DNA of 64,000 nucleotides from DATKJS01 sp050015275 (lineage in GTDB: Bacteria; Acidobacteriota; Aminicenantia; Aminicenantales; Saccharicenantaceae): the NCBI GenBank assembly GCA_050015275.1, contig JBEKBS010000001.1, forward strand, positions 218,176 through 282,175, read 5' to 3'. Of this stretch, positions 43,486 through 51,953 are shown in pieces. Position 1 is the first letter of the stretch; every line of letters starts with the position of its first letter. Below the pieces are notes generated by a model that saw only the letters and a list, made by a program, of their open reading frames with translations, was not told the DNA's origin and did not search any database. The position numbers and the translations under genes were made by a program.

Positions 43486-45125
43486 CTCTTGAAGATCCTG
43501 GGCAGGCTTTTGACGTAGTTCATCGCCGGGCTCGTCCGCAGGATGCGCCCGAGCCCGGAACGGAGCGCAAGGGCGGCCCCGAGCCTCCGTCCGAAGCCCT
43601 CTCCGTGATAGGCGGTGATCGTCTTTTCGAGGATGTGCTCCAGGCCCCGGTCATAGGGGAACCACCAGGCCTGGGATTTCTTCTTGAGGAAGTCCAGGCT
43701 CACGTACTTGATGTTGACCAGTTCGTGGAGGCCGAAGGGGCCGTGGGACCGCCCCATGCCCGTCTGCTTGATGCCGCCCCAGATGGCTCGGGGCTCGACG
43801 AAGGAATACATGTGGTCGTTGACGGTGACGGACCCGGCGTCCAGCCGCTCGGCGAACCACTCGGCGAGCTTCCGGCTCCGTGTCCAGACCGAGGCCGTCA
43901 GTCCATAGAGGCTGTCGTTGGCCAGGGCAACGGCCTCCTCCTGGCGGTCGAAGGCCATGATGGGCAGCGTCGGGCCGAACGTTTCCTGGCTCATGATCTT
44001 CATCGTGTGGTCGACGCCGGTGAGGACTGTGGGCTCGACGAAATAGCCGGGGAGGGACGCGATCCTCGACCCTCCGACCGGGACGGCGGCGCCCTTGGCC
44101 CGGGCGTCGGCGATGTGCTCCTCGACGATCTTGAGCTGCGCCGCGCTGGCCATCGGTCCCATGTCCACCCCGGGCTCCAGCGGATCTCCCACCTTGACCT
44201 GTCTCGCGAGGTCGATGACCCTGGCCGTGAATTTTCCGGCGACCTCTCGGGCCACATAAACCCGCTCGACCGAGCCGCAGCTCTGGCCGCAGTTCATGAA
44301 GGACGTCCAGACGGCTCCGCGCGCGGCCCTCTCGAGGTCGGCGTCCTCGAGGACGATCATGGGGTCCTTGCCGCCGAGCTCGAGGCTCAGGTTGGTCAGG
44401 TTCCGGCTGGCCAGCTCCATGATCCGTTTGCCGACCCCCACGCTCCCCGTGAACATCACGGTCTGGATGTCGGGATGGACGATCATGGCTTCGGCCTGGG
44501 GCACGCGGCAGACGACGACGTTGAGCACGCCCGGCGGCAGGCCGGCCTCGATGAAGATCTCGCCGAGAAGGAGCGCGACGAACGGTGTCGTCGTCGACGG
44601 CCGGAGGACGACCGTGTTCCCGGCGGTCAGGGCGCTCAGGACATCACAGAAGGGGATGAGGAAGGGGAAGTTCCAGGGAGAGATGATGAGCGTCGGGCCC
44701 AGCGGGTGGAAATGGAAGGCGCTCTTCTTGTGATGGAAAAGGGGGACGTGGTGTTTCGCGGCCATGGGCTGAAGGAGCCGCCCCTGGTTCCCGGCGTAAT
44801 AATTGAGCGATTCGAGGGCGCTATAAACCTCGACCGCCAGCGATTCGGCGTACGGGGACCCTTTTTCCCTGGTGATAAGCTTGGCCGCCTCACCGCTCCG
44901 GCGCTCGAGGACGGCTTCCGCGCGCCTGAAGATCCGCCGTTTATCGGCCGCCGGCATTTCCCGCCAGGCCGGATAGGCCTCCTTCGCCGCCCGGACCGCC
45001 TCTTCGCAGAGGGCCCGGGAGGCCAGGCTCGCTTCGCCGACGGGCTCGAGGGTGGCGGGGTTCTCGGAAACGAGCTTCTCCGCGGTTTCCAGGCGTTCGT
45101 TCCGGATGATCAACCGTCCGTCCAT
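43482..45125 (-). CDS. Aldehyde dehydrogenase
   Basis: A 547-aa NAD(P)-dependent enzyme oxidising an aldehyde to the acid. Catalytic residues are Cys283 (NCGQSCGS) and Glu249 (LELGGKDP), with SPWNFPF (149-155), FTGSVGVGKRI (225-235) and the late ETFGPTLPI. The cofactor-binding VVLKPS is VVLRPS here (Arg175). A roughly 60-residue C-terminal extension after the core is basic and aromatic and could associate with membrane. It is the first gene of the leftward 4-nt-overlap operon. The aldehyde is unknown. Confidence 0.9.
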   Translation of the reverse strand: MDGRLIIRNERLETAEKLVSENPATLEPVGEASLASRALCEEAVRAAKEAYPAWREMPAADKRRIFRRAEAVLERRSGEAAKLITREKGSPYAESLAVEVYSALESLNYYAGNQGRLLQPMAAKHHVPLFHHKKSAFHFHPLGPTLIISPWNFPFLIPFCDVLSALTAGNTVVLRPSTTTPFVALLLGEIFIEAGLPPGVLNVVVCRVPQAEAMIVHPDIQTVMFTGSVGVGKRIMELASRNLTNLSLELGGKDPMIVLEDADLERAARGAVWTSFMNCGQSCGSVERVYVAREVAGKFTARVIDLARQVKVGDPLEPGVDMGPMASAAQLKIVEEHIADARAKGAAVPVGGSRIASLPGYFVEPTVLTGVDHTMKIMSQETFGPTLPIMAFDRQEEAVALANDSLYGLTASVWTRSRKLAEWFAERLDAGSVTVNDHMYSFVEPRAIWGGIKQTGMGRSHGPFGLHELVNIKYVSLDFLKKKSQAWWFPYDRGLEHILEKTITAYHGEGFGRRLGAALALRSGLGRILRTSPAMNYVKSLPRIFKR

Positions 45126-45222
45126 GTCCTCAGAACCGTCCTTCCGCCAACGGCCGGCGCCGGGAGGAAAAGCGGGTGCAGCCGGCGTCTCTCCGGTGTT
45201 CTTCCCCGTGCCTGCCCATTTA

Positions 45223-45999
45223 TCAGGCCGATGGATCCCCGGAGGAAGCTGCGGCCTTCGTTTTCTGGCGTCCCACGATGAGGGCGATCAGGATGCTGAG
45301 GCCGTAAAGGGCCAACATGGGGAGGGCCACGATGCTCTGGGTGACCCAATCCGGGGTCGGCGTGATGACGGCCGCGATGATGAAAATGACCAGGACGGCG
45401 TACTTGAAATTCTTGATCATCCACTTGGCGGTGATGATCCCCATCTTGGACAGGAAGAAAACGAGGGTCGGGAGCTCGAACGTGGCGGCGATGCCGAGCA
45501 AAACCTTCAGGGAAAAGCCGAAGTACTGATCGACGGTGATGACAGGCTGGAAATCGGCGCCGAGCTGCAGGAAAAAGCGGCAGGCGAAGGGGAAGACGAT
45601 GAGATACCCGAAGAGCGCGCCGAGGGCGAAGAAGAACGTCGTCAGAAGGACGAACGGGACGACGTATTTCTTCTCCTTCCGGTAGAGGCCCGGGGCCACG
45701 AAATACCAGAACTGGAGAAAGATGAATGGGGACATGACAAAGGCCGCGGCCAGGAAGCCGACCTTCATGTACAGCATGAAGGGGTCGACCAGGTGCGTGA
45801 AGGCCAGTTTTGTCCCGGGCGGGAAGAACTTGGTGACGGGCCGGGCGAGGATATTGAAGATCTGCTTGGCGAAAATCCACCCCGGCACGAAGCCGACGAT
45901 CAAGGCGATGGCGGAATAGAAGAGCCGCTTCCGGAGATCCTCCAGGTGCTCGAGGAAGGTCATCTCATCCGGAGATTTTCTGCCCTTCCCCATTCTCAT
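45223..45999 (-). CDS. tatC: Sec-independent translocase protein TatC
   Basis: A 258-aa inner-membrane protein with six helices and the conserved N-terminal FLEHLEDLRKRL, the periplasmic VDPFMLYMKVGFLAA and FELPTLVFFL. It recognises twin-arginine signals, such as that on the oxidoreductase at 10464. The start overlaps the tatA gene by 35 nt; an alternative ATG lies two codons in. Confidence 0.95.
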   Translation of the reverse strand: MRMGKGRKSPDEMTFLEHLEDLRKRLFYSAIALIVGFVPGWIFAKQIFNILARPVTKFFPPGTKLAFTHLVDPFMLYMKVGFLAAAFVMSPFIFLQFWYFVAPGLYRKEKKYVVPFVLLTTFFFALGALFGYLIVFPFACRFFLQLGADFQPVITVDQYFGFSLKVLLGIAATFELPTLVFFLSKMGIITAKWMIKNFKYAVLVIFIIAAVITPTPDWVTQSIVALPMLALYGLSILIALIVGRQKTKAAASSGDPSA

Positions 46000-46411
46000 T
46001 TCCGGTCGCGTCCTTGTTGATCTCTTTGTCGTCGGCCCGGGGGTTCTTCAGCGGGCCTTCCTCCGGCACCACCAATCTCTCCCCACGGTCGTAGGGGCTC
46101 GGAGCGGCCGGAGCCTGGGCCGCTCCCTTGATCTCGTTCCTGAGGTCCGTCACCCCGGTGGCATCGGCGATCCCCCTGATCCCGTCCTTGAGGCTGTTGA
46201 CGCCGGATTGGAGGTCCTTGCCGATGTCCTTGATCTCCGAGGCGTTGATCTCGTCTTCGATCCTCCCCTTGATCTCCTCCGACGCCTTTTTGAACTCCCG
46301 GATGGCCTTGCCGACGGACTTGCCGACCTCGGGAAGCTTCTTGGGGCCGAAAACGAGCAGGGCGATGATGAAGATGAGGATCAGTTCCGTGGGTCCGACG
46401 CTTCCGAACAT
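45965..46411 (-). CDS. tatA: TatA/TatB-family translocase subunit
   Basis: A 148-aa protein: one N-terminal transmembrane helix (FGSVGPTELILIFIIALLVF), the FGPKKLPEVGKSVGKAIREFKKA hinge and amphipathic helix, then a long acidic tail. Length and tail are closer to TatB; with one such gene here a bifunctional subunit is possible. Co-transcribed with tatC. Confidence 0.9.
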   Translation of the reverse strand: MFGSVGPTELILIFIIALLVFGPKKLPEVGKSVGKAIREFKKASEEIKGRIEDEINASEIKDIGKDLQSGVNSLKDGIRGIADATGVTDLRNEIKGAAQAPAAPSPYDRGERLVVPEEGPLKNPRADDKEINKDATGNENGEGQKISG

Positions 46412-46427
46412 TATCTTCTCTTCACGT

Positions 46428-46436
46428 ATTATACCA
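46428..46436 (-). promoter_or_regulatory. Extended -10 promoter of tatAC
   Basis: Minus strand TGGTATAAT (46436-46428): a perfect -10 with the upstream TGn extension, about 17 bp before the tatA ATG. No strong -35 is present. Confidence 0.6.
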
Positions 46437-46489
46437 CGGCCACCGTGCCAACCGATAGGGGGTAACGCAAATGACCGCCCCCCGTCGGC

Positions 46490-46518
46490 TTTACTTTAGA
46501 GAAGGGCTTTGGTAAGAT
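46490..46518 (+). promoter_or_regulatory. Promoter of the S41 protease gene
   Basis: TTTACT (46490-46495), 17-bp spacer, TAAGAT (46513-46518); predicted start near 46525, 12 nt before the ATG. Confidence 0.55.
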
Positions 46519-46536
46519 ATTTTTTCGGCAAAGACC

Positions 46537-48144
46537 ATGAAAAAACGGGTTATCCTTCTCTCCCTTATCGCCGCTCTCGTGGGCCCGATGCCGTCCCATA
46601 ACCAGGACCAGTGGGCGGCGGCCCTGACGAAGGTCCGGGCCATGGCCCAGATCCTCGAGACGGAGTATTACAAGCCGGTCGACGAGCAGCAGCTCGCCTA
46701 TTCCTCCATCCGGGGGACCCTGGACACGCTCGATCCCCATTCCTATTTCCTGGACCCCGACAGTTTCTCCCGCCAGAGGGAGGAATATACGGGCAAGTAT
46801 TATGGCCTCGGGATCCAGATCCAGAAGCAGGGCGATAAGATCGTGGTCATCTCGCCGATCGAGGGGACTCCGGCCTGGCGCCTCGGTATCCAGTCCGGCG
46901 ACACGATTTCCCACATCAACGGCGAGAGCACGGTGCCGATCTCGAGCTACGAGGCGATGCAGAAGCTCCGCGGGGAGAAGGGGACCAAGGTCACGATCAC
47001 CATCGTCCGCGACGGGCTGGACAAGCCCTTCGAGCTGACCATCACCCGGGAGGAAATCCCGCTCCTGAGCGTGCCCTATTCCTTCATGCTGGACAACGGG
47101 GTCGGATACGTCTTCATCCGGAATTTCGCCAAGGAAACCCCCCGGGAGCTCGAGGAAGCCCTGGTCAAGCTTTCCGGCCGGGGGATGAAAAGCCTTATCC
47201 TGGACCTCCGGTCGAATACCGGCGGTCCCCTCGTCCAGTGCATTGAGGTGGCCGACCTGTTCTTCCCGTCCGGGACGCTCATCGTTTCCATGAAGGGCCG
47301 CAACCCGGCCTATGACCGGGAGTTCAAGGCCGAACGGGACGGCCAGTACGAAAAGCTCCCGCTCGTTATCCTCATCGATCAGGGGACGGCCAGCGCTTCC
47401 GAGATCGTCAGCGGGGCCGTCATGGACCACGACCGGGGCCTCATCGTCGGCGAGGATTCGTGGGGCAAAGGACTCGTCCAGACGGTTTTCCCTCTCGCCC
47501 CCGACGCGGCCGTGGCCTTGACCGTGGCCAAGTACCTGACCCCGAGCGGACGGTCCATCCAGCGGGATTACAGCCAGATCGACGATTACCTTCTCCTCGC
47601 CAAGCGGGCCCCCGACGATAGCCGCGAAGTCAAGTACACCGACCGGGGCCGCAAGGTCCTGGGCCAGGGCGGGATCACGCCCGATTACAAGGTGGATTCT
47701 CTCCTGAAGCCTTATACCGGCCGGCTGCGCCTGAGCGGGGCCTTCTTCAACTACGCCCGGAAGCTTGTCCAGCACCAGACCGACCTGGGCCAGACTTTCG
47801 TCTTCCCCCAGGATCCGAAAGGCCCGGAGAGTTCCGGCCCCGGAAAGACCCTCGTCGGCAAAACCTTCCCTGTGGACGCGGCCGTCATCGACGATTTCCG
47901 GAAATATCTCAAGCCGCGCAACGTCGCGAACGACGAAAAGGCGTTCAAGGACGCCGAGGAGGAGATCCGGAGGGAGCTCGAACGTGAGATCGCCAGCGCT
48001 ATCTGGGGCCTCGAAGAAGGGGTTCGCGTTTCTCGTCTGTCCGACCCGGCCGTGCTCAAGGCGCTCGACGTCCTCCCCGAGGCTGCCGGGATGACCGAAG
48101 GGAAGACGGCCATCCCGGTCAGGCAACGGCCGGGCCGGGGCTGA
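46537..48144 (+). CDS. C-terminal processing peptidase (S41 family)
   Basis: A 535-aa periplasmic serine protease: signal peptide, a PDZ domain (about 88-172, with YYGLGIQIQ and GIQSGDTISHING), and the S41 core with the Ser286/Lys311 dyad (TASASEI and DSWGKGLVQ, 25 residues apart as in Prc). LDLRSNTGG is the oxyanion-side motif. A 120-residue C-terminal region follows. It cleaves proteins near their C-terminus in envelope quality control. Divergent from tatAC. Confidence 0.92.
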   Translation: MKKRVILLSLIAALVGPMPSHNQDQWAAALTKVRAMAQILETEYYKPVDEQQLAYSSIRGTLDTLDPHSYFLDPDSFSRQREEYTGKYYGLGIQIQKQGDKIVVISPIEGTPAWRLGIQSGDTISHINGESTVPISSYEAMQKLRGEKGTKVTITIVRDGLDKPFELTITREEIPLLSVPYSFMLDNGVGYVFIRNFAKETPRELEEALVKLSGRGMKSLILDLRSNTGGPLVQCIEVADLFFPSGTLIVSMKGRNPAYDREFKAERDGQYEKLPLVILIDQGTASASEIVSGAVMDHDRGLIVGEDSWGKGLVQTVFPLAPDAAVALTVAKYLTPSGRSIQRDYSQIDDYLLLAKRAPDDSREVKYTDRGRKVLGQGGITPDYKVDSLLKPYTGRLRLSGAFFNYARKLVQHQTDLGQTFVFPQDPKGPESSGPGKTLVGKTFPVDAAVIDDFRKYLKPRNVANDEKAFKDAEEEIRRELEREIASAIWGLEEGVRVSRLSDPAVLKALDVLPEAAGMTEGKTAIPVRQRPGRG

Positions 48145-48217
48145 TCAGGGCGAGGCTTTCGGCGGTGCGTCCGGCGGACGCCCTTCGGCGGGCTCGCCGG
48201 GCAGAAAGGAGTCCTGG

Positions 48218-48667
48218 ATGAGGATCGCTCTCGCGTCCGACCATGCCGGATACGATCTCAAATCCGGCGTCGCGGATTACCTGCGCGGCCAGGGGATCGC
48301 TTTCGAGGATTACGGTTGCGGCGCCGGCGAATCCGTGGACTACGTGGACTACGGCGCCCGGGCGGCCCGGGGCGTCGTCGAAGGCGCCTGCGATCGGGCC
48401 ATCCTCGTCTGCGGCACCGGGCTGGGGATGGGGATCGTGGCCAACAAGTTCAAGGGCATCCGGGCGACCCCCTGCTCCAGCGAATACGCGGCCGAGATGA
48501 GCCGGAAACACAACGACTCGAACTGCCTGACCCTGGGCGGCCGGACCCATTCCCTCGAGCTGGCCCTCCGTCTCGTCCGGATCTGGCTCGATACGGAGTT
48601 CGAAGGCGGCCGCCACACCCGCCGGGTCCAGAAGATCCGGGATATCGAGGCCGCGAACTTCAAATAG
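48218..48667 (+). CDS. rpiB: Ribose-5-phosphate isomerase B
   Basis: A 149-aa LacAB/RpiB-family isomerase for ribose 5-phosphate and ribulose 5-phosphate. It has IALASDHAGYDLK with His9, the catalytic Cys65 in LVCGTGLGMGIVANK, and NCLTLGGRT. AAAGGAG precedes the ATG. It begins a same-strand run with the SHMT-like, purD and purE genes, consistent with PRPP and purine supply. Confidence 0.93.
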   Translation: MRIALASDHAGYDLKSGVADYLRGQGIAFEDYGCGAGESVDYVDYGARAARGVVEGACDRAILVCGTGLGMGIVANKFKGIRATPCSSEYAAEMSRKHNDSNCLTLGGRTHSLELALRLVRIWLDTEFEGGRHTRRVQKIRDIEAANFK

Positions 48668-48695
48668 GCCGGGACGGTCGTTGAGGAGTCATCGA

Positions 48696-50138
48696 ATGGC
48701 ATCGTTCTACGAAAAAACGCAGAGCCTGGCGGCCAGGGCCGAACGAAACAGCGCCTGGCGCCAGACAGAATGCTTCAACCTCATCCCCTCGGAGTCGACG
48801 CCGTCGTTCCTCGTGAAGGTGTGCGAGATCGCCGACCCCTCCGGCCGGTACGCGGAGCACCGGAACATGAAGGGCGAGGAGGTCTATTTCTACCAGGGGA
48901 CGGACTTCATCCGGGACGTCGAGCTCGAGGCCCAGCGCGAGCTCGAGAACTATTTCGGCTGCACCGACGTCGAGCTTCGGCCCGTCAGCGGCCAAATGGC
49001 CAACGAGGTCGTTTTCAAGGGCATGGTGAAGTTCATCAACAGGGGCAAGCCCGAGACACGGCCGTCCCGCCGGATGCGGCTCGTCATGAACAACGAGCTC
49101 ATCTACGGAGGCCACCTCAGCTCCCAGCCCATGGGGGCCCTGTTCAACTTCGTGGAGGAGGACCCCGAGACGGGCAAGGAGCGGGTCGTCAACTTCCCGG
49201 TCCTTCGCGAGAACCCCTACAAGCCCGACGTCCGGAAGCTCGGCGAGCTCCTCGATAGCCACCGGCCCGAGCTCATCATCTTCGGAAAGAGCATGTTCCT
49301 CTATCGCGAGCCGGTCAAGTTCGTGGCCGATATCGTCCGGAGCTGGAAGGACAGGCCCGTGATCATGTTCGACATGGCCCACGTCCTTGGGCTGTACGGC
49401 GCCTTCCAGGCTCCCCTGGCCGAAGGGGCGGACGTCGTCACGGGGAGCACGCACAAGACCTTTTTCGGGACCCAGCGCGGCGTCGTGGCCGGCAACTTCC
49501 CCAAGGACTCGCCGATCAGGCCTCTTTGGCTCGATATCCGGGGCCGTGCCTTCCCCGGCTCGACGAGCAACCACCACCTTGGGACCCTCCTCGGCCTCCT
49601 CATGGCCACGTACGAGATGAACGAGTTCAAGGAGCCGTTCCAGGCCCAGGTCAGGGCCAATGCCAAGGCCTTCGCCAGGGCCCTCAAGTCCCACGGCATC
49701 CCGGTCGAGGGCGACGAAGCGGACGGTTTCACCGAGACCCACCAGGTCATCATCCGCGTCAAGCCCTTCGGGCCCGGCATGGCGATGGCCCGGCGGCTCG
49801 AGGACAACAACATCGTGGCCAACTACCAGGCTCTCCCCGACGACGCGACATTCCTCGAATCGAGCGGCGTCCGCCTCGGCGTCCAGGAGATGACGCGGTT
49901 CGGCATGATCGAGAAGGACTTCGATGAGCTCGCCGGGCTCATGGCGGACGTCATCGTCCGCGGCCGGAAAGCCAAGGACGCGGTGTCCCGGTACAGGCGG
50001 AATTTCCTGACGATGAAATTCTGCCTGCCGCCGGAGCAGGCCCTGCCCCTGGCGGCCCGGATCGTGGCCGGCTCCATCCCCGACCCGGGCTACGTCCGCC
50101 TTTTCGCCGAGAATCTGGATCGGGCCGTGACGGGCTGA
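48696..50138 (+). CDS. Serine hydroxymethyltransferase-like PLP enzyme (divergent)
   Basis: A 480-aa fold-type I PLP protein. LIPSESTPS (29-37) corresponds to the SHMT motif LIPSEN.xS with Asn replaced, FDMAHVLGLY to the PLP-binding Asp/His, and TGSTHKTFFGTQRG to the Schiff-base loop (Lys254). It is longer than GlyA and lacks several of its usual stretches, so it may be a diverged SHMT-like enzyme or aldolase. The start is ATG 48696 with GAGGAG upstream. Next to purD, a glycine/C1 supply role is plausible. Confidence 0.78.
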   Translation: MASFYEKTQSLAARAERNSAWRQTECFNLIPSESTPSFLVKVCEIADPSGRYAEHRNMKGEEVYFYQGTDFIRDVELEAQRELENYFGCTDVELRPVSGQMANEVVFKGMVKFINRGKPETRPSRRMRLVMNNELIYGGHLSSQPMGALFNFVEEDPETGKERVVNFPVLRENPYKPDVRKLGELLDSHRPELIIFGKSMFLYREPVKFVADIVRSWKDRPVIMFDMAHVLGLYGAFQAPLAEGADVVTGSTHKTFFGTQRGVVAGNFPKDSPIRPLWLDIRGRAFPGSTSNHHLGTLLGLLMATYEMNEFKEPFQAQVRANAKAFARALKSHGIPVEGDEADGFTETHQVIIRVKPFGPGMAMARRLEDNNIVANYQALPDDATFLESSGVRLGVQEMTRFGMIEKDFDELAGLMADVIVRGRKAKDAVSRYRRNFLTMKFCLPPEQALPLAARIVAGSIPDPGYVRLFAENLDRAVTG

Positions 50139-50175
50139 GGGGGCCTCGAATCTCACGGGAACGGAGGGTGAGACC

Positions 50176-51456
50176 ATGAAGATCCTGATCGTCGGTTCCG
50201 GCGGGCGGGAGCACGCCCTGGCCTGGAAGATCGCCCAGAGCCCGCAGGCCGAGAAGGTCTACTGCGCGCCTGGCAACGGCGGCACCCGGCTCGTCGCAGA
50301 AAACGTCCCTCTCGAGGAAACGGACATCAACGGGCTCCTCGAATTCGCGTCCCGTGAAAAGATCGACCTGACCGTCGTCGGCCCCGAGGTCCCGCTCATG
50401 CTCGGGATCGCGGACGAGTTCGAAAAGCGCGGCCTCAGGATCTTCGGCCCGTCGAAAAAGGCGGCCGAGATCGAAGGGAGCAAGGTCTTCGCCAAGCAGT
50501 TCATGGAGCGCCACAAGATCCCGACGGCCAGGTTCAAGATCGTCGACGCCTTCGACGAGGCCCGGAAGGTCATCGGCTCGGGAGAGTTCGGCTTCCCGGT
50601 CGTCATCAAGGCCGACGGCCTGGCGGCCGGCAAGGGCGCGGTCGTCTGCCACGGCCAGAAGAAGGCCGAGGAGACGGCGACAGAGATGCTCGTCAAGAAG
50701 AAGTTCGGCGCGGCGGGCCGGAGGATCGTCATCGAGGAGTTCCTCCGGGGCCGGGAGGTCTCCTTCATCGTCATCTCCGACGGGACCCGGGTCCAGCCCC
50801 TGGTCTCGGCCATGGACCACAAGGCGGCTTACGACGGCGACAAGGGCCCCAACACGGGGGGGATGGGGGCCATCTCGCCCTCGCCCTTCATGACCGAGAA
50901 GCTCTTCCACGAGGTCATGAACACCGTCATCCACCCGGCCGTCACCCGCCTGCTCGAGGAAGGCCGGAAGTTCAAGGGGGTTCTCTACGCCGGCCTGATG
51001 GTCACGGACGAGGGGCCGCGTGTCCTCGAGTTCAACGGCCGCTTCGGCGACCCCGAGACCCAGCCCCAGATGCTCCGGCTCCAAAGCGATCTCCTCGAGC
51101 TCCTGTCGGCCGCGGTCGACGAGAACATCCTCAAGACCGAGGCCCGCTGGTCGGAGAACCCCTCCGGCTGCGTCGTCGTGGCCTCGGGCGGATACCCGGC
51201 CCACTACGAGAAGGGGAAGACGATCTCGGGCCTGACCGACGCGGCGGAAATCGCCGGGGTGACCGTCTTTCATGCCGGGACGAAGTTCGAGAATAACACC
51301 TACACGACGAACGGGGGGCGCGTCCTCGGGGTCTGCGCCTCCGAAGTTACCCTCGAAGACACGATGAAGAAGATCTACGGCGCCGTCGGCCGGATTTATT
51401 TCGAGGCCATGCATTACCGCCGTGACATCGGCGCCGTCAGGGAGGAGCAGTCATGA
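50176..51456 (+). CDS. purD: Phosphoribosylamine-glycine ligase
   Basis: ATP-grasp enzyme making GAR from phosphoribosylamine and glycine, second purine step. 426 aa with MKILIVGSGGREHALAW, the HKIPTARF region, VVIKADGLAAGKGA, GPNTGGMGA and the metal-binding RVLEFNGRFGDPE. GGAGGG precedes the ATG. Its stop overlaps purE (ATGA). Confidence 0.97.
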   Translation: MKILIVGSGGREHALAWKIAQSPQAEKVYCAPGNGGTRLVAENVPLEETDINGLLEFASREKIDLTVVGPEVPLMLGIADEFEKRGLRIFGPSKKAAEIEGSKVFAKQFMERHKIPTARFKIVDAFDEARKVIGSGEFGFPVVIKADGLAAGKGAVVCHGQKKAEETATEMLVKKKFGAAGRRIVIEEFLRGREVSFIVISDGTRVQPLVSAMDHKAAYDGDKGPNTGGMGAISPSPFMTEKLFHEVMNTVIHPAVTRLLEEGRKFKGVLYAGLMVTDEGPRVLEFNGRFGDPETQPQMLRLQSDLLELLSAAVDENILKTEARWSENPSGCVVVASGGYPAHYEKGKTISGLTDAAEIAGVTVFHAGTKFENNTYTTNGGRVLGVCASEVTLEDTMKKIYGAVGRIYFEAMHYRRDIGAVREEQS

Positions 51457-51944
51457 ACGTGATGGTCCTTCTCGGCAGCGAGTCGGATTTCGAGGTCATC
51501 GAGGACGCCCTGAAGCTCCTGAAGGAATTCGGCGTTCCCTACGGCCTCGAAGTGACCTCGGCGCATCGGTCCCCCGAGCGCACGCTCCGTTTGGTGAAAG
51601 AAGCGGAGGCCGGGGGGACGGAGGTTTTCATCGCCGTGGCAGGGAAGGCCGCCCACCTGGCGGGGGTCGTCGCCGCCCAAACCGTCCGGCCCGTCATCGG
51701 CGTCCCGGTCGAGAGCGCCGCGCTGGCCGGGCTGGACGCCCTGTTGTCGACCGTCCAGATGCCCAAGGGCGTCCCCGTGGCGACCGTGGCCCTGGGCAAG
51801 CACGGAGGATCGAACGCGGCCCTCCTCGCGATCGAGATCCTCGCCCTGAAGAACGAGAAATTGCGGAAAAAGCTCATCGGCTACCGGGCCAAGATGGCCG
51901 CCGGCGTCGAGGCGAGCTCGAAAAAGATCCAAGGAAAACCTTGA
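51453..51944 (+). CDS. purE: N5-carboxyaminoimidazole ribonucleotide mutase (class I) or AIR carboxylase
   Basis: A 163-aa PurE with LLGSESDFEV, SAHRSPERTL, AVAGKAAHLAGVVAA and the late KHGGSNAALLAIEIL. The usual GSxSDW is GSESDF. No purK is adjacent, so it may act as class II (using CO2 directly) or purK lies elsewhere. Coupled to purD by a 4-nt overlap. Confidence 0.95.
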   Translation: MNVMVLLGSESDFEVIEDALKLLKEFGVPYGLEVTSAHRSPERTLRLVKEAEAGGTEVFIAVAGKAAHLAGVVAAQTVRPVIGVPVESAALAGLDALLSTVQMPKGVPVATVALGKHGGSNAALLAIEILALKNEKLRKKLIGYRAKMAAGVEASSKKIQGKP

Positions 51945-51953
51945 CTGCTCCCG

